Positions 9,171-19,162 of a stretch of DNA of 64,000 nt are shown piece after piece. The translations under genes and the position numbers were made by a program. Positions within the stretch are counted from its first letter, which is position 1. Every line of letters starts with the position of its first letter. The notes below the pieces were generated by a model. It was given only the letters and a program-made list of their open reading frames with translations, made no database searches and was not told where the DNA came from. The DNA lies in assembly GCF_900141885.1 (NCBI RefSeq), contig NZ_FQYY01000008.1, forward strand, positions 62,001 to 126,000, given 5' to 3'. This stretch comes from Mesonia phycicola. Lineage in GTDB: Bacteria; Bacteroidota; Bacteroidia; Flavobacteriales; Flavobacteriaceae.

Positions 9171-10459
9171 TATTTTGAGTGCTTAAAAAGTGGTTTTCTA
9201 AAGATAAATAATACAAGTAAAAAGTATAAAAAATTGATAGATGCATGTGCATATACTACCCCTGTTAATCCAAAAACATCTAATAAGTAGATACTAAAAA
9301 TGTACATTCCCACTGCTAAAAATAAATCTGTAGCAATAAATCTTTTTACTTGTCTTTGAGCGTGCATCTGGTAAGTCATTACTAGTGCTAAAATATAAAA
9401 AAAATCTCCTAGTAATTGACCTAAAAACAAATCTTGCATAGGTAAAAATTCTTGCGAATAAACTATTCTTATAATATAATATCTTAATACATAAATAATA
9501 ATTAAGCCCAGACCATAAAAAGGTATAATCCATTTATAAAACTCTAATACAGTTTCTTTAAAGATATTTTGATTTTTTGCAGAAGATAATTTTGGCAAGA
9601 CATATAAGTTAATTACAGAAACCATTAGCAGTATGTAATGTGAAGATAATCTACTCATGGCCTCCCAATAACCAGCATCTGTACTAGATAATGTTACCAT
9701 TATTTCTTTTCTCACACCTAAATAAACCAGCGGAAAGGTAATACTAGAAATTAAAGTCATTACCCCATATTTAGACAAGCTAGAAACTACCTTCTTAGGA
9801 AAGTAAAAAAGTTTCAAATTTTTAAAAAGATAGTAATAAGGTTTAGCGTAATAAAGGGTAATTATAAATTGAAGTGTAGAAAGTAAAACTATAGTTATAA
9901 ATGCACCTTCAAGCCCAACAAAATATAGCAAAGCCGAAAAGAAAACCAAATTACATAAACTGGTAATTATATTTATTGAAATAACTTTTTTAAAATCTGA
10001 TAAGCCTTGAAGTATAGATAAAATAAAAAGATTAAGGGTATTTACAGGAAGACTAAATGCTATTAAATTAATTATCCACGCGTATGCATTAGTTTGAAAT
10101 ATATAATAAGAAACCTTGTTATTAAACACCAACAAAAATACACTTACCGCTACACTTACTAATAGACCTAAACTAAAAAAAGTATTTGCTAATATTTGCA
10201 GTAGCTTTTTTTTATCTTTTCCTTTTGCTGTATGGCTTACTACTCCTTTTTGTACTCCCAAAGAAGCTACCGTATTTATTATATTTTGCCCATTTCTTAA
10301 GTTTCCTATTAGAGCAATACCAACTGGACCAAAAAAATGTGCTGTAAGCTTAGAGGTAATTAGACCTGTAATCATTTTCACTAAAATAGCGCCACTATTA
10401 AGCGATGTTACTTTTAGTATTGGATTATTTTTTATAAATTTTATAAACTTCAGGTACAT
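9170..10459 (-). CDS. Wzx-like O-antigen/polysaccharide flippase
   Basis: A 429-residue protein with about 12 hydrophobic helices and the N-terminal pattern (SGAILVKMITGLITSKLTAHFFGPVG) of the polysaccharide translocase family (MOP superfamily, WzxE-like). Such proteins flip undecaprenyl-linked oligosaccharides across the inner membrane. Its stop shares one base with the start of the phosphoethanolamine transferase (TAATG), so translation is probably coupled. No Wzy polymerase or undecaprenyl-phosphate sugar transferase lies in the window, so the lipid-linked substrate must be made elsewhere. Confidence 0.85.
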   Translation of the reverse strand: MYLKFIKFIKNNPILKVTSLNSGAILVKMITGLITSKLTAHFFGPVGIALIGNLRNGQNIINTVASLGVQKGVVSHTAKGKDKKKLLQILANTFFSLGLLVSVAVSVFLLVFNNKVSYYIFQTNAYAWIINLIAFSLPVNTLNLFILSILQGLSDFKKVISINIITSLCNLVFFSALLYFVGLEGAFITIVLLSTLQFIITLYYAKPYYYLFKNLKLFYFPKKVVSSLSKYGVMTLISSITFPLVYLGVRKEIMVTLSSTDAGYWEAMSRLSSHYILLMVSVINLYVLPKLSSAKNQNIFKETVLEFYKWIIPFYGLGLIIIYVLRYYIIRIVYSQEFLPMQDLFLGQLLGDFFYILALVMTYQMHAQRQVKRFIATDLFLAVGMYIFSIYLLDVFGLTGVVYAHASINFLYFLLVLFIFRKPLFKHSK

Positions 10460-10493
10460 CTACATTAAGTTAAAATACTTAAAACATTAATAG

Positions 10494-11840
10494 TTAATGA
10501 TTATTAGACTGTTTATGTTTTGGAATTTTATTAGTCCATTTATTTTTTAAAACTACAAACCAAGAGAAATGTTTTACAAAAAAATAAGTAACCGTAATAA
10601 TCATTATAAATTCTAAGGGAAAGCTATACCGGCTATTTGAGCCATAAGTTACCATAGCCTGAAGTACAGATGCTGAAAAAACTATAAAAAACAATAGAGT
10701 ATCTTTTTTTACTTTCTTATCTACAACAAATCTATATATATAATAAGGTATTAAGCAAATAAATATAATTCTATAAAAGTACAGAATAGATTTTTGTAGG
10801 TACCATAATATTAAAAATAGTTTCTTTCCTGGTTTTATTTCATCATATTTCCAAAAAATGCTTGGTTCCCAAAAATTTAACCACGAATTAAAAACTACCT
10901 GTTTAATATAATCTCTTGGATTATTATAAATTGTTGCTTTAGCATATTCTCCAAACTCATTAGATAAATCGGGAAAACTCAAATTTTTATATTTAAACGC
11001 TCCTTGATGGTATGCATACCAAATAGACATAGCTACATCTCTATTTTCATCTATAGATTTTTCACGATACACAACATAAGGCTCAATAATCCAATTATAT
11101 TGTTTAGGTCCTTTTTCTGCAAAATGCACGCAATTTTGAGCCATATTTAACCCTAAAAATGTAGTAGAAACAAAATACCCCGTATTTAGCTTGTTAGCGT
11201 AAGACCAACCAAAATATACAAACAATGGTAATATATAAATAAGCAGTAGTTTCCCTAAGTTCTTTTTTAAATGAAAACCTTTAAGCAACCACATCCCGAA
11301 AATTAAAAATGGTAAATAAATATAAAAAGGTTTTATAATTACCAATATTGCTAATACAGCACTTAAGTACAGTACTTTTAAGAAACTAAACTTATAAACC
11401 GAATACTTACTGAGTAAATACACTACCCAAGATAAAAAAAACAAGGTTATAGATTCTGTTAAAATAGCTGACTCATAGAATATAACGTGAAGAAAAGTTA
11501 TCATTAAAAAAGTAATATAAAAACTAATCTTTCTAGGTATTTTTAAGTGAAGTAAAGTTCTATACCACAGAACACTAGCGATAATCCCAAGTAAATTTTG
11601 CAAAACAATAATCCCCCTTAATTTGCCTCCTGCCAATAAAAGAAATAAAGAATACCCAGGACTTCTCCATCCGTTATATCCTTTTAAACTGAAATTTTTA
11701 ATATGCTCTGCTAGTATGTAATAATCTGAACTATCAGGATATTCGGCTATATGATTATAAAATAAAGCGAATATAATCAGTCTAAGCAATACTCCTAATG
11801 CTACTATAAAGTGTATATTTCTATCTTTAATAATGAGCAT
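10494..11840 (-). CDS. GT-C family membrane glycosyltransferase (ArnT/GT39-like)
   Basis: A 448-residue polytopic membrane protein. The first extracytoplasmic loop contains YPDSSDYYILAEHI and NGWRSPGYSLFL, where the acidic residues and the R-x-P-G-Y motif resemble GT-C enzymes of the ArnT/GT39 group that use polyprenyl-phosphate sugars. The gene just upstream encodes a dolichyl/polyprenyl-phosphate hexose synthase type GT2 and overlaps this frame by 14 bp. The pair therefore makes sense as donor synthesis followed by transfer on the periplasmic side. The sugar and acceptor are unknown. Confidence 0.72.
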   Translation of the reverse strand: MLIIKDRNIHFIVALGVLLRLIIFALFYNHIAEYPDSSDYYILAEHIKNFSLKGYNGWRSPGYSLFLLLAGGKLRGIIVLQNLLGIIASVLWYRTLLHLKIPRKISFYITFLMITFLHVIFYESAILTESITLFFLSWVVYLLSKYSVYKFSFLKVLYLSAVLAILVIIKPFYIYLPFLIFGMWLLKGFHLKKNLGKLLLIYILPLFVYFGWSYANKLNTGYFVSTTFLGLNMAQNCVHFAEKGPKQYNWIIEPYVVYREKSIDENRDVAMSIWYAYHQGAFKYKNLSFPDLSNEFGEYAKATIYNNPRDYIKQVVFNSWLNFWEPSIFWKYDEIKPGKKLFLILWYLQKSILYFYRIIFICLIPYYIYRFVVDKKVKKDTLLFFIVFSASVLQAMVTYGSNSRYSFPLEFIMIITVTYFFVKHFSWFVVLKNKWTNKIPKHKQSNNH

Positions 11841-12555
11841 ATAGTTTTATTAATTGAAAAGGAACTAAGAAAAACTCATATAGTTTAATTTTTGAATTTC
11901 CTTTTTCTTCCCAAGCATTTAAAGGGATTTCTACAATTTTACTCGCAAATTGAATATCCTTTTTTTTAAAACGAAGTAAAAGTTCTACATCAAACAACCA
12001 TTTAGTACAAAAGGGATGTTTAAATATTTTTTTAGCCAAATTAGCTTCTAATATTTTTGCTCCGCATTGCGTATCATAAACTGGAGTTTTTAAAACAAAT
12101 TGACTAATAATAGTAGCAAAAACTCTCCCAAAATAATGACGTAATAGGGATCTCTTTACTTTATTACCCATAAGTTTTATACGCGCTCCCATTATTATTT
12201 TTTTATTTGGATTTTCTGTTGCGTAATTTAAAAGTCTTACAATTTCTTCAAAAGGAGTTGCTAAATCTGCATCTAGATAACCTATATAAATATAATTTTC
12301 TGATAAATATGCTAAAACTCCTTTTCTTATGCTTTCTGCTTTCCCTTTATTAGTCTTATTATTTACACAAAACACATTTTGAAATGCATTTGCAAAACCC
12401 TCCATAATTGTTTGTGTTTTATCTGTACTTGCATCATTTACCAATACAAAATCTATGTTAGTATATAACATAAAAGCTTTTTGATAAGCCTCCATCACAA
12501 TTCTATCTGCCTCATTAAACAAAGGAATAATAATTAAAGTTTTTTGCTGAGGCAT
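11827..12555 (-). CDS. Polyprenyl-phosphate hexosyltransferase-type GT2
   Basis: A 242-residue GT2 enzyme with LIIIPLFNEADRI at the N terminus, NDASTD at residues 40-45, NKGKAESIRKGV near 69-80 and the metal site DADLATP starting at 95. This pattern is that of dolichyl-phosphate glucosyl/mannosyl synthases (DPM1/ALG5-like), which load a sugar onto polyprenyl phosphate. A terminal membrane anchor is not obvious. It is the first gene of the minus-strand glycan operon, with a promoter-like box 17 bp upstream. It overlaps the GT-C gene it probably supplies. Confidence 0.8.
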   Translation of the reverse strand: MPQQKTLIIIPLFNEADRIVMEAYQKAFMLYTNIDFVLVNDASTDKTQTIMEGFANAFQNVFCVNNKTNKGKAESIRKGVLAYLSENYIYIGYLDADLATPFEEIVRLLNYATENPNKKIIMGARIKLMGNKVKRSLLRHYFGRVFATIISQFVLKTPVYDTQCGAKILEANLAKKIFKHPFCTKWLFDVELLLRFKKKDIQFASKIVEIPLNAWEEKGNSKIKLYEFFLVPFQLIKLYAHY

Positions 12556-12571
12556 AAGGTAGATTTATATT

Positions 12572-12579
12572 CAAAGGTA
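12572..12579 (-). promoter_or_regulatory. -7 promoter element of the glycan operon
   Basis: The minus strand reads TACCTTTG (TAnnTTTG) 17 bp upstream of the GT2 ATG. This implies a leader of roughly 10-12 nt for the operon running from 12.56 down to 6.73 kb. No -33 TTTG is seen. Confidence 0.5.
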
Positions 12580-12650
12580 CAAGACCATCTGCATAACTGT
12601 TAGTTGAAATTACTAAGTTTTCAAATATAACCAGCTAGTTTCAATAAAAT

Positions 12651-14828
12651 TTACGATCTAATTTTTATAAGATTACGTGCGCTTTTAGGTATATCTATAA
12701 ACCCATCTTGTATAGATATTTTAGAGCTTTTATCTATAGTTAAAGAAACACCTTCTTCTATTTTTAAAGTTGCTCCATTTTTTACAATAATTTTTACTCC
12801 TTTTTCTATAATAAGATGACTTCCTTTTTTAAAAATTAGAGAAGAATTTTCATCTAAAATAATAGTTGATTTTTCAAGAAATTGAAATGTCCCGCCGCTT
12901 TCAACTAATAAAACTGTGTTTTTTATAAAACTTCCGTTAACCGATTTTGCAGAATTAAAAGTTTTGCTCTTATTAATTGTAAGTACCTTTTTTTTAGTTA
13001 AGGTAATTGTTTCGCCAGCAGGCAAAATAATATTACCTGTCATTCTAAAATCATCCTCTATTTTACCATCTTCATAATTAACTACAAGCTCGTAATTTCC
13101 GTCATCCATTTTATTTGGCTGTATAGATAAAGAATGTAAAATAACAGGAGCCATCGTGTCTTTCTTCCAATCAAACTTCTGAAAGTTTGTTAAAGGCGGA
13201 TTACTAAATGCACTAAGTTTTTTATTAGGTAAAGGTAAATTTGGAGCTGCGTATCCCCAAACGGGTTTTCCATTAACTTCTATAATATTACGACCATCAA
13301 TATAATTTCCTCTTGCTCCATTTGCAGACTCTGTATATTCTATTTTATTATTCTCATTAAAATCATACCTAAAAAAACTGGCTTCGTGTTGCCCTCCATA
13401 TGCATTTTCTCCCTCATTATTCACGTCTAAAATCTCTGAATTCCAAGCGTAAGCTTCCTTTTTTAATTCTTTAAAAGTATAATCATAATTTCCTTTTCCG
13501 TAAATAATCTTGATTCCGTTTGTTCCTCTAGAAAACGGATAAAGTTGTTCTCTATTAGATGCTATTTTTTCAATAAACCCAACCAAGCCATTTTGTTTAG
13601 TGATAATAGAATCACCATGCGCATCTACAAGTAAATTTGGCTTTTTGTAATAGGGATTGTTGGATTGATGATTTTCTAACCAAATATATTCGTCTTCTGT
13701 ATTTGGAAGCTTTACTCGCATTGTCTCACCAAACTCTAAATAATCTTTTAAAATATATTTTTTATTTTTTACGTAATTTTCTTCATTAATATCATGGGTT
13801 ATATCTATCCAGCCAGCGTACCAACGCTCCCAAGCATTTGCTAAAGACATAAATTGCCTGTAAGAATCCATTAATCCCCAACCATAATTATAATAATAAT
13901 AATCACCTGAAGCTTTATTAGCCATAACGGTATGTGGATTGTTGATAAGGGTATGCGCCATTTCATGAATAATAAGCTCAATTCTCCCATAAATATCTCC
14001 TTGAAAAAAGAATATTCTTAATCCGTTATTTCCTCCTATTTTTACATCTCCAAAATTATTCTTACCTATAGTTCTCTCCAAACCTGCTCCGGCAATTGCT
14101 TTTGGCCAGTTTGATTTATTTTGCCCATTAGGGTGTGGCGACCAACGATTGTCATTTCTGAAGTTTAAAATAACATAATCAATTTTATTGTCTGGTTGGG
14201 GGTTTTCTAAACTTACAGAACTATCAAACGTAAAACTGGGATTATTTTGAATATTATCAAATCTTGACCAATCATAATCTTGAGGAAAAATTTCAGTTAT
14301 TTTATGAAATACCTCCTCTACAATTTCACCATAACTAGTTAAGCCTTTCGGGTTTATAGTTATCTCTATAGGCTTATTGTTAACAGGATCTTTCAAAACC
14401 TCTGCATAAAAACGAAATTTGCCTTGAGACATGGCATAATAAAACTCTGAAAGATTTAAGTAAATATCATTATTAACAAGTTTTCTTGTTTGAAAATCTG
14501 ACGGATCTTGATGTGCCCATATAAGTTTCCCTGTATTTTTATCTACTACAGATTCTCCCGAATGAATAGGAAATTTAGAGCCAATTGGCCAATGTGGTAT
14601 TTCATTCTTTTTTGAATGTAAAGATGACTCTGTAAAATTTACATAGATTACCAGTGCTCTTAATTCTCCTTTAGGGGTAAAAGCCCCACCGTATATAGAA
14701 GATTTTTCATTACTAAAATTAGTAGTTTGTTGAGCAAAAAAAAATGTAGTTGAGAAAAGAAATAAAAGTGTTATTACATATGGATGAAGAGGACAAATAA
14801 ATTTGTTTATTTTTTCCACAAAAAACAC
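12651..14828 (-). CDS. Secreted metallopeptidase-like protein with C-terminal octad repeats
   Basis: A 725-residue exported protein with a long signal peptide ending TTFFFAQQ. The sequence HEMAHTLINNPH (H288, E289, H292, H299) forms a zinc-protease HExxH site with a possible third histidine. The surrounding layout (large N-terminal region, then a Trp/Tyr-rich segment) recalls M6-like immune-inhibitor-A peptidases. Residues 646-709 form eight 8-residue repeats of type xxLxIxKG (for example SHLIIEKG, VKIIVKNG, ATLKIEEG), probably a beta-solenoid. No T9SS sorting tail of type A is recognisable. Substrate unknown. It stands alone between the glycan operon and typA. Confidence 0.65.
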   Translation of the reverse strand: MFFVEKINKFICPLHPYVITLLFLFSTTFFFAQQTTNFSNEKSSIYGGAFTPKGELRALVIYVNFTESSLHSKKNEIPHWPIGSKFPIHSGESVVDKNTGKLIWAHQDPSDFQTRKLVNNDIYLNLSEFYYAMSQGKFRFYAEVLKDPVNNKPIEITINPKGLTSYGEIVEEVFHKITEIFPQDYDWSRFDNIQNNPSFTFDSSVSLENPQPDNKIDYVILNFRNDNRWSPHPNGQNKSNWPKAIAGAGLERTIGKNNFGDVKIGGNNGLRIFFFQGDIYGRIELIIHEMAHTLINNPHTVMANKASGDYYYYNYGWGLMDSYRQFMSLANAWERWYAGWIDITHDINEENYVKNKKYILKDYLEFGETMRVKLPNTEDEYIWLENHQSNNPYYKKPNLLVDAHGDSIITKQNGLVGFIEKIASNREQLYPFSRGTNGIKIIYGKGNYDYTFKELKKEAYAWNSEILDVNNEGENAYGGQHEASFFRYDFNENNKIEYTESANGARGNYIDGRNIIEVNGKPVWGYAAPNLPLPNKKLSAFSNPPLTNFQKFDWKKDTMAPVILHSLSIQPNKMDDGNYELVVNYEDGKIEDDFRMTGNIILPAGETITLTKKKVLTINKSKTFNSAKSVNGSFIKNTVLLVESGGTFQFLEKSTIILDENSSLIFKKGSHLIIEKGVKIIVKNGATLKIEEGVSLTIDKSSKISIQDGFIDIPKSARNLIKIRS

Positions 14829-14896
14829 TTTTTAAAGAAGTTAATATAAATTGAAACTTTATAAAGATACTATTTTATACCAACAGAACAAGAAGA

Positions 14897-14927
14897 AAAA
14901 ATGGCTGTCTAGATAGACAGCCATTTT
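14897..14927 (-). terminator. Rho-independent terminator of typA
   Basis: Arms AAAAATGGCTGTCT and AGACAGCCATTTT surround a 4-nt AGAT loop. On the minus strand a T-tract follows, 9 bp beyond the typA stop. Confidence 0.85.
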
Positions 14928-14935
14928 AAAAATTT

Positions 14936-16738
14936 TTATATAATCTTATTACGTTTACGCTCGTTTTCTGTTAAGAATATTTTACGTAATCTTAAGTGGT
15001 TAGGCGTTACTTCTACATACTCATCTTTTTGTATGTATTCTAAAGCTTCTTCTAAACTAAATTTAATAGCTGGTACAATTTTAGCTTTATCATCTGCTCC
15101 TGAAGAACGTACGTTAGATAATTTTTTTGTTTTTGTAATATTTACAGACATATCATCTTGACGTGAATTTTCACCAATAACTTGCCCTTCGTAAATATCT
15201 TCTCCCGGATCTACAAAAAACTTACCTCTATCTTGTAATTTATCAATAGAATAAGGGATTGCAGTACCTTTTTCCATAGATACTAAAGAACCGTTTTGAC
15301 GTTCTGGAATACCTCCTTTTAATGGTTGGTATTCTTTGTAACGGTGTGCCATAATTGCCTCTCCAGCAGTAGCTGTAAGTAATTGGTTACGTAAACCTAT
15401 AATCCCTCTTGATGGAATTATAAAATCACAAACCATACGGTCACCTTTAGCTTCCATACTTAACATTTCACCTTTACGTAGTGTTACTAACTCTACCGCT
15501 TTACCTGAAACATTTTCTGGTAAATCTATAGTTAATTCTTCTACTGGCTCACATTTAACACCATCAATTTCTTTGATAATTACCTGTGGCTGACCAATTT
15601 GAAGCTCGTAACCTTCACGACGCATAGTTTCAATTAAAACAGATAAGTGAAGTACACCACGGCCAAAAACCATAAATTTATCAGCACTATCTGTTTCGTT
15701 TACTCTAAGTGCTAAGTTTTTCTCTAGCTCTTTAGTTAAACGATCTTTAATATGTCTTGAAGTTACAAATTTACCATCTTTTCCAAAGAAAGGAGAATCG
15801 TTAATGGTAAATAACATACTCATCGTAGGCTCATCAATTGCTATAGTTTTTAAACCTTCTGGGTTTTCTATATCTGCAACAGTATCTCCAATCTCAAATC
15901 CTTCAAGACCTACAATAGCACAAATATCACCTGCAATTACTTCTTCTACTTTTCTACGGCCAAGACCTTCAAAAATGTGTAATTCTTTAATTTTTGTTTT
16001 CTTAATAGAACCATCACGTTTTACAAGAGAAACTTGCATTCCTTCTTTAAGAATACCTCTTTGTAAACGTCCAATAGCAATTCTTCCTGTAAAAGAAGAG
16101 AAATCTAAAGAAGTAATTAACATTTGAGGAGTACCTTCAGAATCTACTTTAGGTCCAGGGATATGCTTAATTACCATATCTAATAATGGCTCAATATTGT
16201 CTGTTTCGTTTTTCCAATCGTCAGACATCCAGTTATTTTTAGCTGAACCGTATACTGTTGGAAAATCTAACTGCCACTCTTCTGCTCCAAGCTCAAACAT
16301 TAAGTCAAAAACTTTTTCGTGAACTTCGTCTGGAGTACAGTTTTCTTTATCTACTTTGTTTACAACCACACAAGGTTTTAATCCAAGATCAATTGCTTTT
16401 TGAAGTACAAAACGAGTTTGTGGCATCGGTCCTTCAAAAGCATCAACCAATAATAAAACACCATCTGCCATGTTTAATACACGCTCTACCTCTCCACCAA
16501 AATCGGCGTGACCAGGAGTATCAATAATGTTAATTTTTGTGTCTTTGTAAATTACAGAAACGTTTTTAGAGGTAATAGTGATTCCGCGTTCACGTTCTAA
16601 ATCATTATTATCTAAAATTAATTCTCCTGTGCTTTCGTTATCACGAAATAAGCTACAGTGATACATTATTTTATCAACCAGGGTAGTTTTCCCGTGATCT
16701 ACGTGTGCAATAATTGCAATGTTTCTAATATCTGTCAT
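14936..16738 (-). CDS. typA: Translational GTPase TypA/BipA
   Basis: A 600-residue ribosome-binding GTPase. G1 is AHVDHGKTT (residues 11-19), the switch-II motif is DTPGHADF and the G4 motif is NKVDKE. A C-terminal domain specific to TypA/BipA follows ([22 protein letters not shown]). The length is typical. TypA acts in 50S subunit assembly and in adaptation to cold or other stress. It is monocistronic, with a TAnnTTTG box 24 bp upstream and a strong hairpin terminator just after the stop. It is divergent from kdsA. Confidence 0.97.
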   Translation of the reverse strand: MTDIRNIAIIAHVDHGKTTLVDKIMYHCSLFRDNESTGELILDNNDLERERGITITSKNVSVIYKDTKINIIDTPGHADFGGEVERVLNMADGVLLLVDAFEGPMPQTRFVLQKAIDLGLKPCVVVNKVDKENCTPDEVHEKVFDLMFELGAEEWQLDFPTVYGSAKNNWMSDDWKNETDNIEPLLDMVIKHIPGPKVDSEGTPQMLITSLDFSSFTGRIAIGRLQRGILKEGMQVSLVKRDGSIKKTKIKELHIFEGLGRRKVEEVIAGDICAIVGLEGFEIGDTVADIENPEGLKTIAIDEPTMSMLFTINDSPFFGKDGKFVTSRHIKDRLTKELEKNLALRVNETDSADKFMVFGRGVLHLSVLIETMRREGYELQIGQPQVIIKEIDGVKCEPVEELTIDLPENVSGKAVELVTLRKGEMLSMEAKGDRMVCDFIIPSRGIIGLRNQLLTATAGEAIMAHRYKEYQPLKGGIPERQNGSLVSMEKGTAIPYSIDKLQDRGKFFVDPGEDIYEGQVIGENSRQDDMSVNITKTKKLSNVRSSGADDKAKIVPAIKFSLEEALEYIQKDEYVEVTPNHLRLRKIFLTENERKRNKII

Positions 16739-16761
16739 ATGATGCCTCTTTTAAAAGGCTG

Positions 16762-16769
16762 CAAATGTA
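16762..16769 (-). promoter_or_regulatory. -7 promoter element of typA
   Basis: The minus strand reads TACATTTG, matching TAnnTTTG, 24 bp upstream of the typA ATG. A short inverted repeat (GCCTTTTAAAAGAGGC) lies in the predicted leader. Confidence 0.55.
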
Positions 16770-17073
16770 CGTTTAATTTTCTGTAAATAAAGCTTTAAAC
16801 AAAAAATTATACAGCTATTTAATTGAATGTTATAATTATAGATGCAAAGTATTAACATTGAGACTAATCTACTCTGTTTTAAATAAAAAGAAATGTTTCA
16901 TCAATTAAAAATATCTGTCTAGATAAAATAATAAACTAATCATTAAAAATAAATATCGTGATAAAAGAGAAAATGGCTTTAAAAAAACACAAAACTTCTT
17001 GCTAAAATATATAACAGTATAAAAATATAATGGCTTAAAAAGTAAATCCAATTTTAACTACTGAATAATTAAT
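16770..17073. other. Intergenic spacer between typA and kdsA
   Basis: About 300 bp of AT-rich sequence between divergent genes. Apart from the promoter boxes at either edge I see no ORF with protein-like character, no strong hairpin and no repeat shared with other parts of the window. Confidence 0.6.
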
Positions 17074-17081
17074 TATCTTTG
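17074..17081 (+). promoter_or_regulatory. -7 promoter element of kdsA
   Basis: TATCTTTG matches TAnnTTTG and lies 19 bp upstream of the ATG at 17100. It overlaps the upstream in-frame TTG, which argues that the TTG is not used. Confidence 0.6.
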
Positions 17082-17099
17082 TTTCATAAAATTTTGAAG

Positions 17100-17918
17100 A
17101 TGAAATTAGATAGAATTCCAAAGATAAAACATACTAATAGTGATAATTTCTTTCTATTAGCAGGACCTTGCGCCATTGAAGGTGAAGATATGGCTCTTAG
17201 AATTGCAGAAAAAGTAGTAGAGATTACCAACAAATTAGAAATTCCTTACGTATTTAAAGGTAGTTTTAAAAAAGCAAATCGTAGCCGTATTGATAGTTTT
17301 ACAGGTATTGGTGATGAAAAAGCTTTAAAAATACTACGTAAAGTTTCTGAAACTTTTGATGTACCTACCGTTACAGATATTCATGAAGTAAGTGATGCTG
17401 CATTAGCTGCAGAATATGTAGATATATTACAAATTCCTGCTTTTTTAGTTCGCCAAACAGATTTAGTTGTAGCTGCTGCCAATACTGGCAAAGTTGTAAA
17501 TCTAAAAAAAGGGCAATTTATGAGTCCAGAAAGTATGCAACACGCAGTAAAAAAAGTGACTGACTGTAATAATGAGCAAGTAATGGTAACAGATCGTGGT
17601 ACTATGTTTGGTTACCAAGACATGATTGTAGACTTTAGAGGAATACCTACTATGAGAGAGTTTGCTCCTACCGTGTTAGATGTTACTCACTCTTTACAAC
17701 AGCCTAACCAAACAAGTGGAGTTACGGGCGGAAGGCCAGATATGATTGAAACTATTGCACGTGCAGGGGTTGTAAATAATGTAGATGGTCTTTTTATTGA
17801 AACTCATTTTGATCCTGCAAACGCAAAAAGTGATGGTGCAAATATGCTAGATCTACAATATTTAGAAAAGCTACTTTCTAATCTTGTAGCAATTAGAAAA
17901 ACGATAAATAAATTTTAA
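17100..17918 (+). CDS. kdsA: 3-deoxy-8-phosphooctulonate synthase (Kdo-8-P synthase)
   Basis: A 272-residue (beta/alpha)8 enzyme that condenses phosphoenolpyruvate with arabinose 5-phosphate for LPS Kdo. Hallmarks are LAGPCAIEG (residues 20-28), the substrate loop KANRS, GQFMSPESM and VTDRGTMFGY. Cys24 sits where metal-independent enzymes such as that of E. coli have Asn, so this one should belong to the metal-dependent class. The ATG at 17100 is preferred because the upstream TTG overlaps the -7 promoter box. It is followed by a porin-like gene 83 bp away, with no clear terminator between them. Confidence 0.95.
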   Translation: MKLDRIPKIKHTNSDNFFLLAGPCAIEGEDMALRIAEKVVEITNKLEIPYVFKGSFKKANRSRIDSFTGIGDEKALKILRKVSETFDVPTVTDIHEVSDAALAAEYVDILQIPAFLVRQTDLVVAAANTGKVVNLKKGQFMSPESMQHAVKKVTDCNNEQVMVTDRGTMFGYQDMIVDFRGIPTMREFAPTVLDVTHSLQQPNQTSGVTGGRPDMIETIARAGVVNNVDGLFIETHFDPANAKSDGANMLDLQYLEKLLSNLVAIRKTINKF

Positions 17919-18001
17919 AGTAGTATTAATATTTAGCCAATTAAAAGATAGTTTTAGAATTTTCGGCTTAATTTTCATGGTATCCAACCAAAAAATTAAG
18001 A

Positions 18002-19156
18002 ATGACGAAAATTCTAAAACTTTTTTATTTTCTAGGGTTAACTTTTTTTATTTCTCTTCCAAATCACTGTCTCTCTCAAGAGAATCAAGAAAAGGAAAAA
18101 CCTAAATTAGACTTAGGTGGCGCTGTACGTTTTAATTACATCAATTCTTCTTGGAAAAAAGAACAAAAAGCTAAAGGCGGTGAATTTGGTTATGATATGA
18201 TTGCCATACAGCCCAAAGCTTCTTACAAAAAGCTTAGCTTAAATGCAGAATATAGATTTTATTCGGAAGCCTTTGGCGGAAGTTTTTTAAAATACGGTTG
18301 GATAGCTTACCAATTTAACAATCAAGATCAACTACAAGCTGGGCTAGTTTACGTACCATTTGGCATTCAGCAATACAATTCTAACAATTGGTTTTTCAAT
18401 ATATCTTATTATGTGGGATTAGAAGACGACCACGATATGGGATTAAAATATGTGCACGAAGACGAAAATTTTGAATATGCTTTTGCTTTTTTTAAAAATG
18501 CTGAAGAGATGCAATTTATTGGTGGCGAAGAAAATAACTCTAGCCGCTATGCTTATGATATTGTAGGAAGAAATAAAGAAACTAACCAGATTAACGGAAA
18601 TTTTGTTTGGAAGTTTGGCGGACACGTAGACCATCGATTAGGAATGTCTGCACAACTTGGTCAGCTATACAACTTAGACACCAAAGAAAACGGAAATCAC
18701 TATGCACTCGCGTTACACTATGAGGTTTATTACCACGAATGGAATTTTAAAATAAGTTTAAACCACGTAGCACATAACCCGAAAAACGGAAACGCATCTT
18801 CTAACGATGTATTGCAAATGGGTGCCTACGGAGCTCCTTACGAGATTGCTGCAGATTTTAATATTTATACTTTATCTGCATCTAGGAAATTTGATATTGA
18901 TTGGGGACCTTTAGAAAAAATTGAAGCTTATAACGATTTTGGATGGATGCATAAAAAGAAAGAGGAGTTTGACTCTTCTTTAATGAATGTGATAGGCTTC
19001 AAAATTACTGCTGGTAATTTGCTAACTTTTGTAGATTATGCTGCTGGTTATAACCACTCTTGGCTAGGCGGAAACTTTATAGATGACTTCTCTACCGGTT
19101 CTCCAGATGCTAAGTGGGAAGCTAGATTTAATATTAATTTTGGGTATTATTTTTAA
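18002..19156 (+). CDS. Putative outer-membrane porin (phosphate-selective-porin-like)
   Basis: A 384-residue protein with a signal peptide (MTKILKLFYFLGLTFFISLP...CLSQ). The rest is alternating hydrophobic/polar strands rich in Tyr, Trp and Phe, ending in FNINFGYYF. A terminal aromatic is typical of beta-barrels. Segments such as GEFGYDMIAIQPKASYKKLSLNAEYRF and AGLVYVPFGIQQYNSN resemble Bacteroidota porins of the OprO/OprP type. It is expected in the outer membrane as a diffusion channel. A hairpin between its stop and the convergent neighbour may serve both genes. The substrate is unknown. Confidence 0.75.
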   Translation: MTKILKLFYFLGLTFFISLPNHCLSQENQEKEKPKLDLGGAVRFNYINSSWKKEQKAKGGEFGYDMIAIQPKASYKKLSLNAEYRFYSEAFGGSFLKYGWIAYQFNNQDQLQAGLVYVPFGIQQYNSNNWFFNISYYVGLEDDHDMGLKYVHEDENFEYAFAFFKNAEEMQFIGGEENNSSRYAYDIVGRNKETNQINGNFVWKFGGHVDHRLGMSAQLGQLYNLDTKENGNHYALALHYEVYYHEWNFKISLNHVAHNPKNGNASSNDVLQMGAYGAPYEIAADFNIYTLSASRKFDIDWGPLEKIEAYNDFGWMHKKKEEFDSSLMNVIGFKITAGNLLTFVDYAAGYNHSWLGGNFIDDFSTGSPDAKWEARFNINFGYYF

Positions 19157-19162
19157 AGCATT

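Noticed and set aside
15804-16527. Plus-strand frames inside typA
   Set aside because: Shadow frames of a highly conserved gene; no start context and no domain.
17079-17099. Earlier TTG start of kdsA
   Set aside because: It overlaps TATCTTTG, and the extension is not found in the family.
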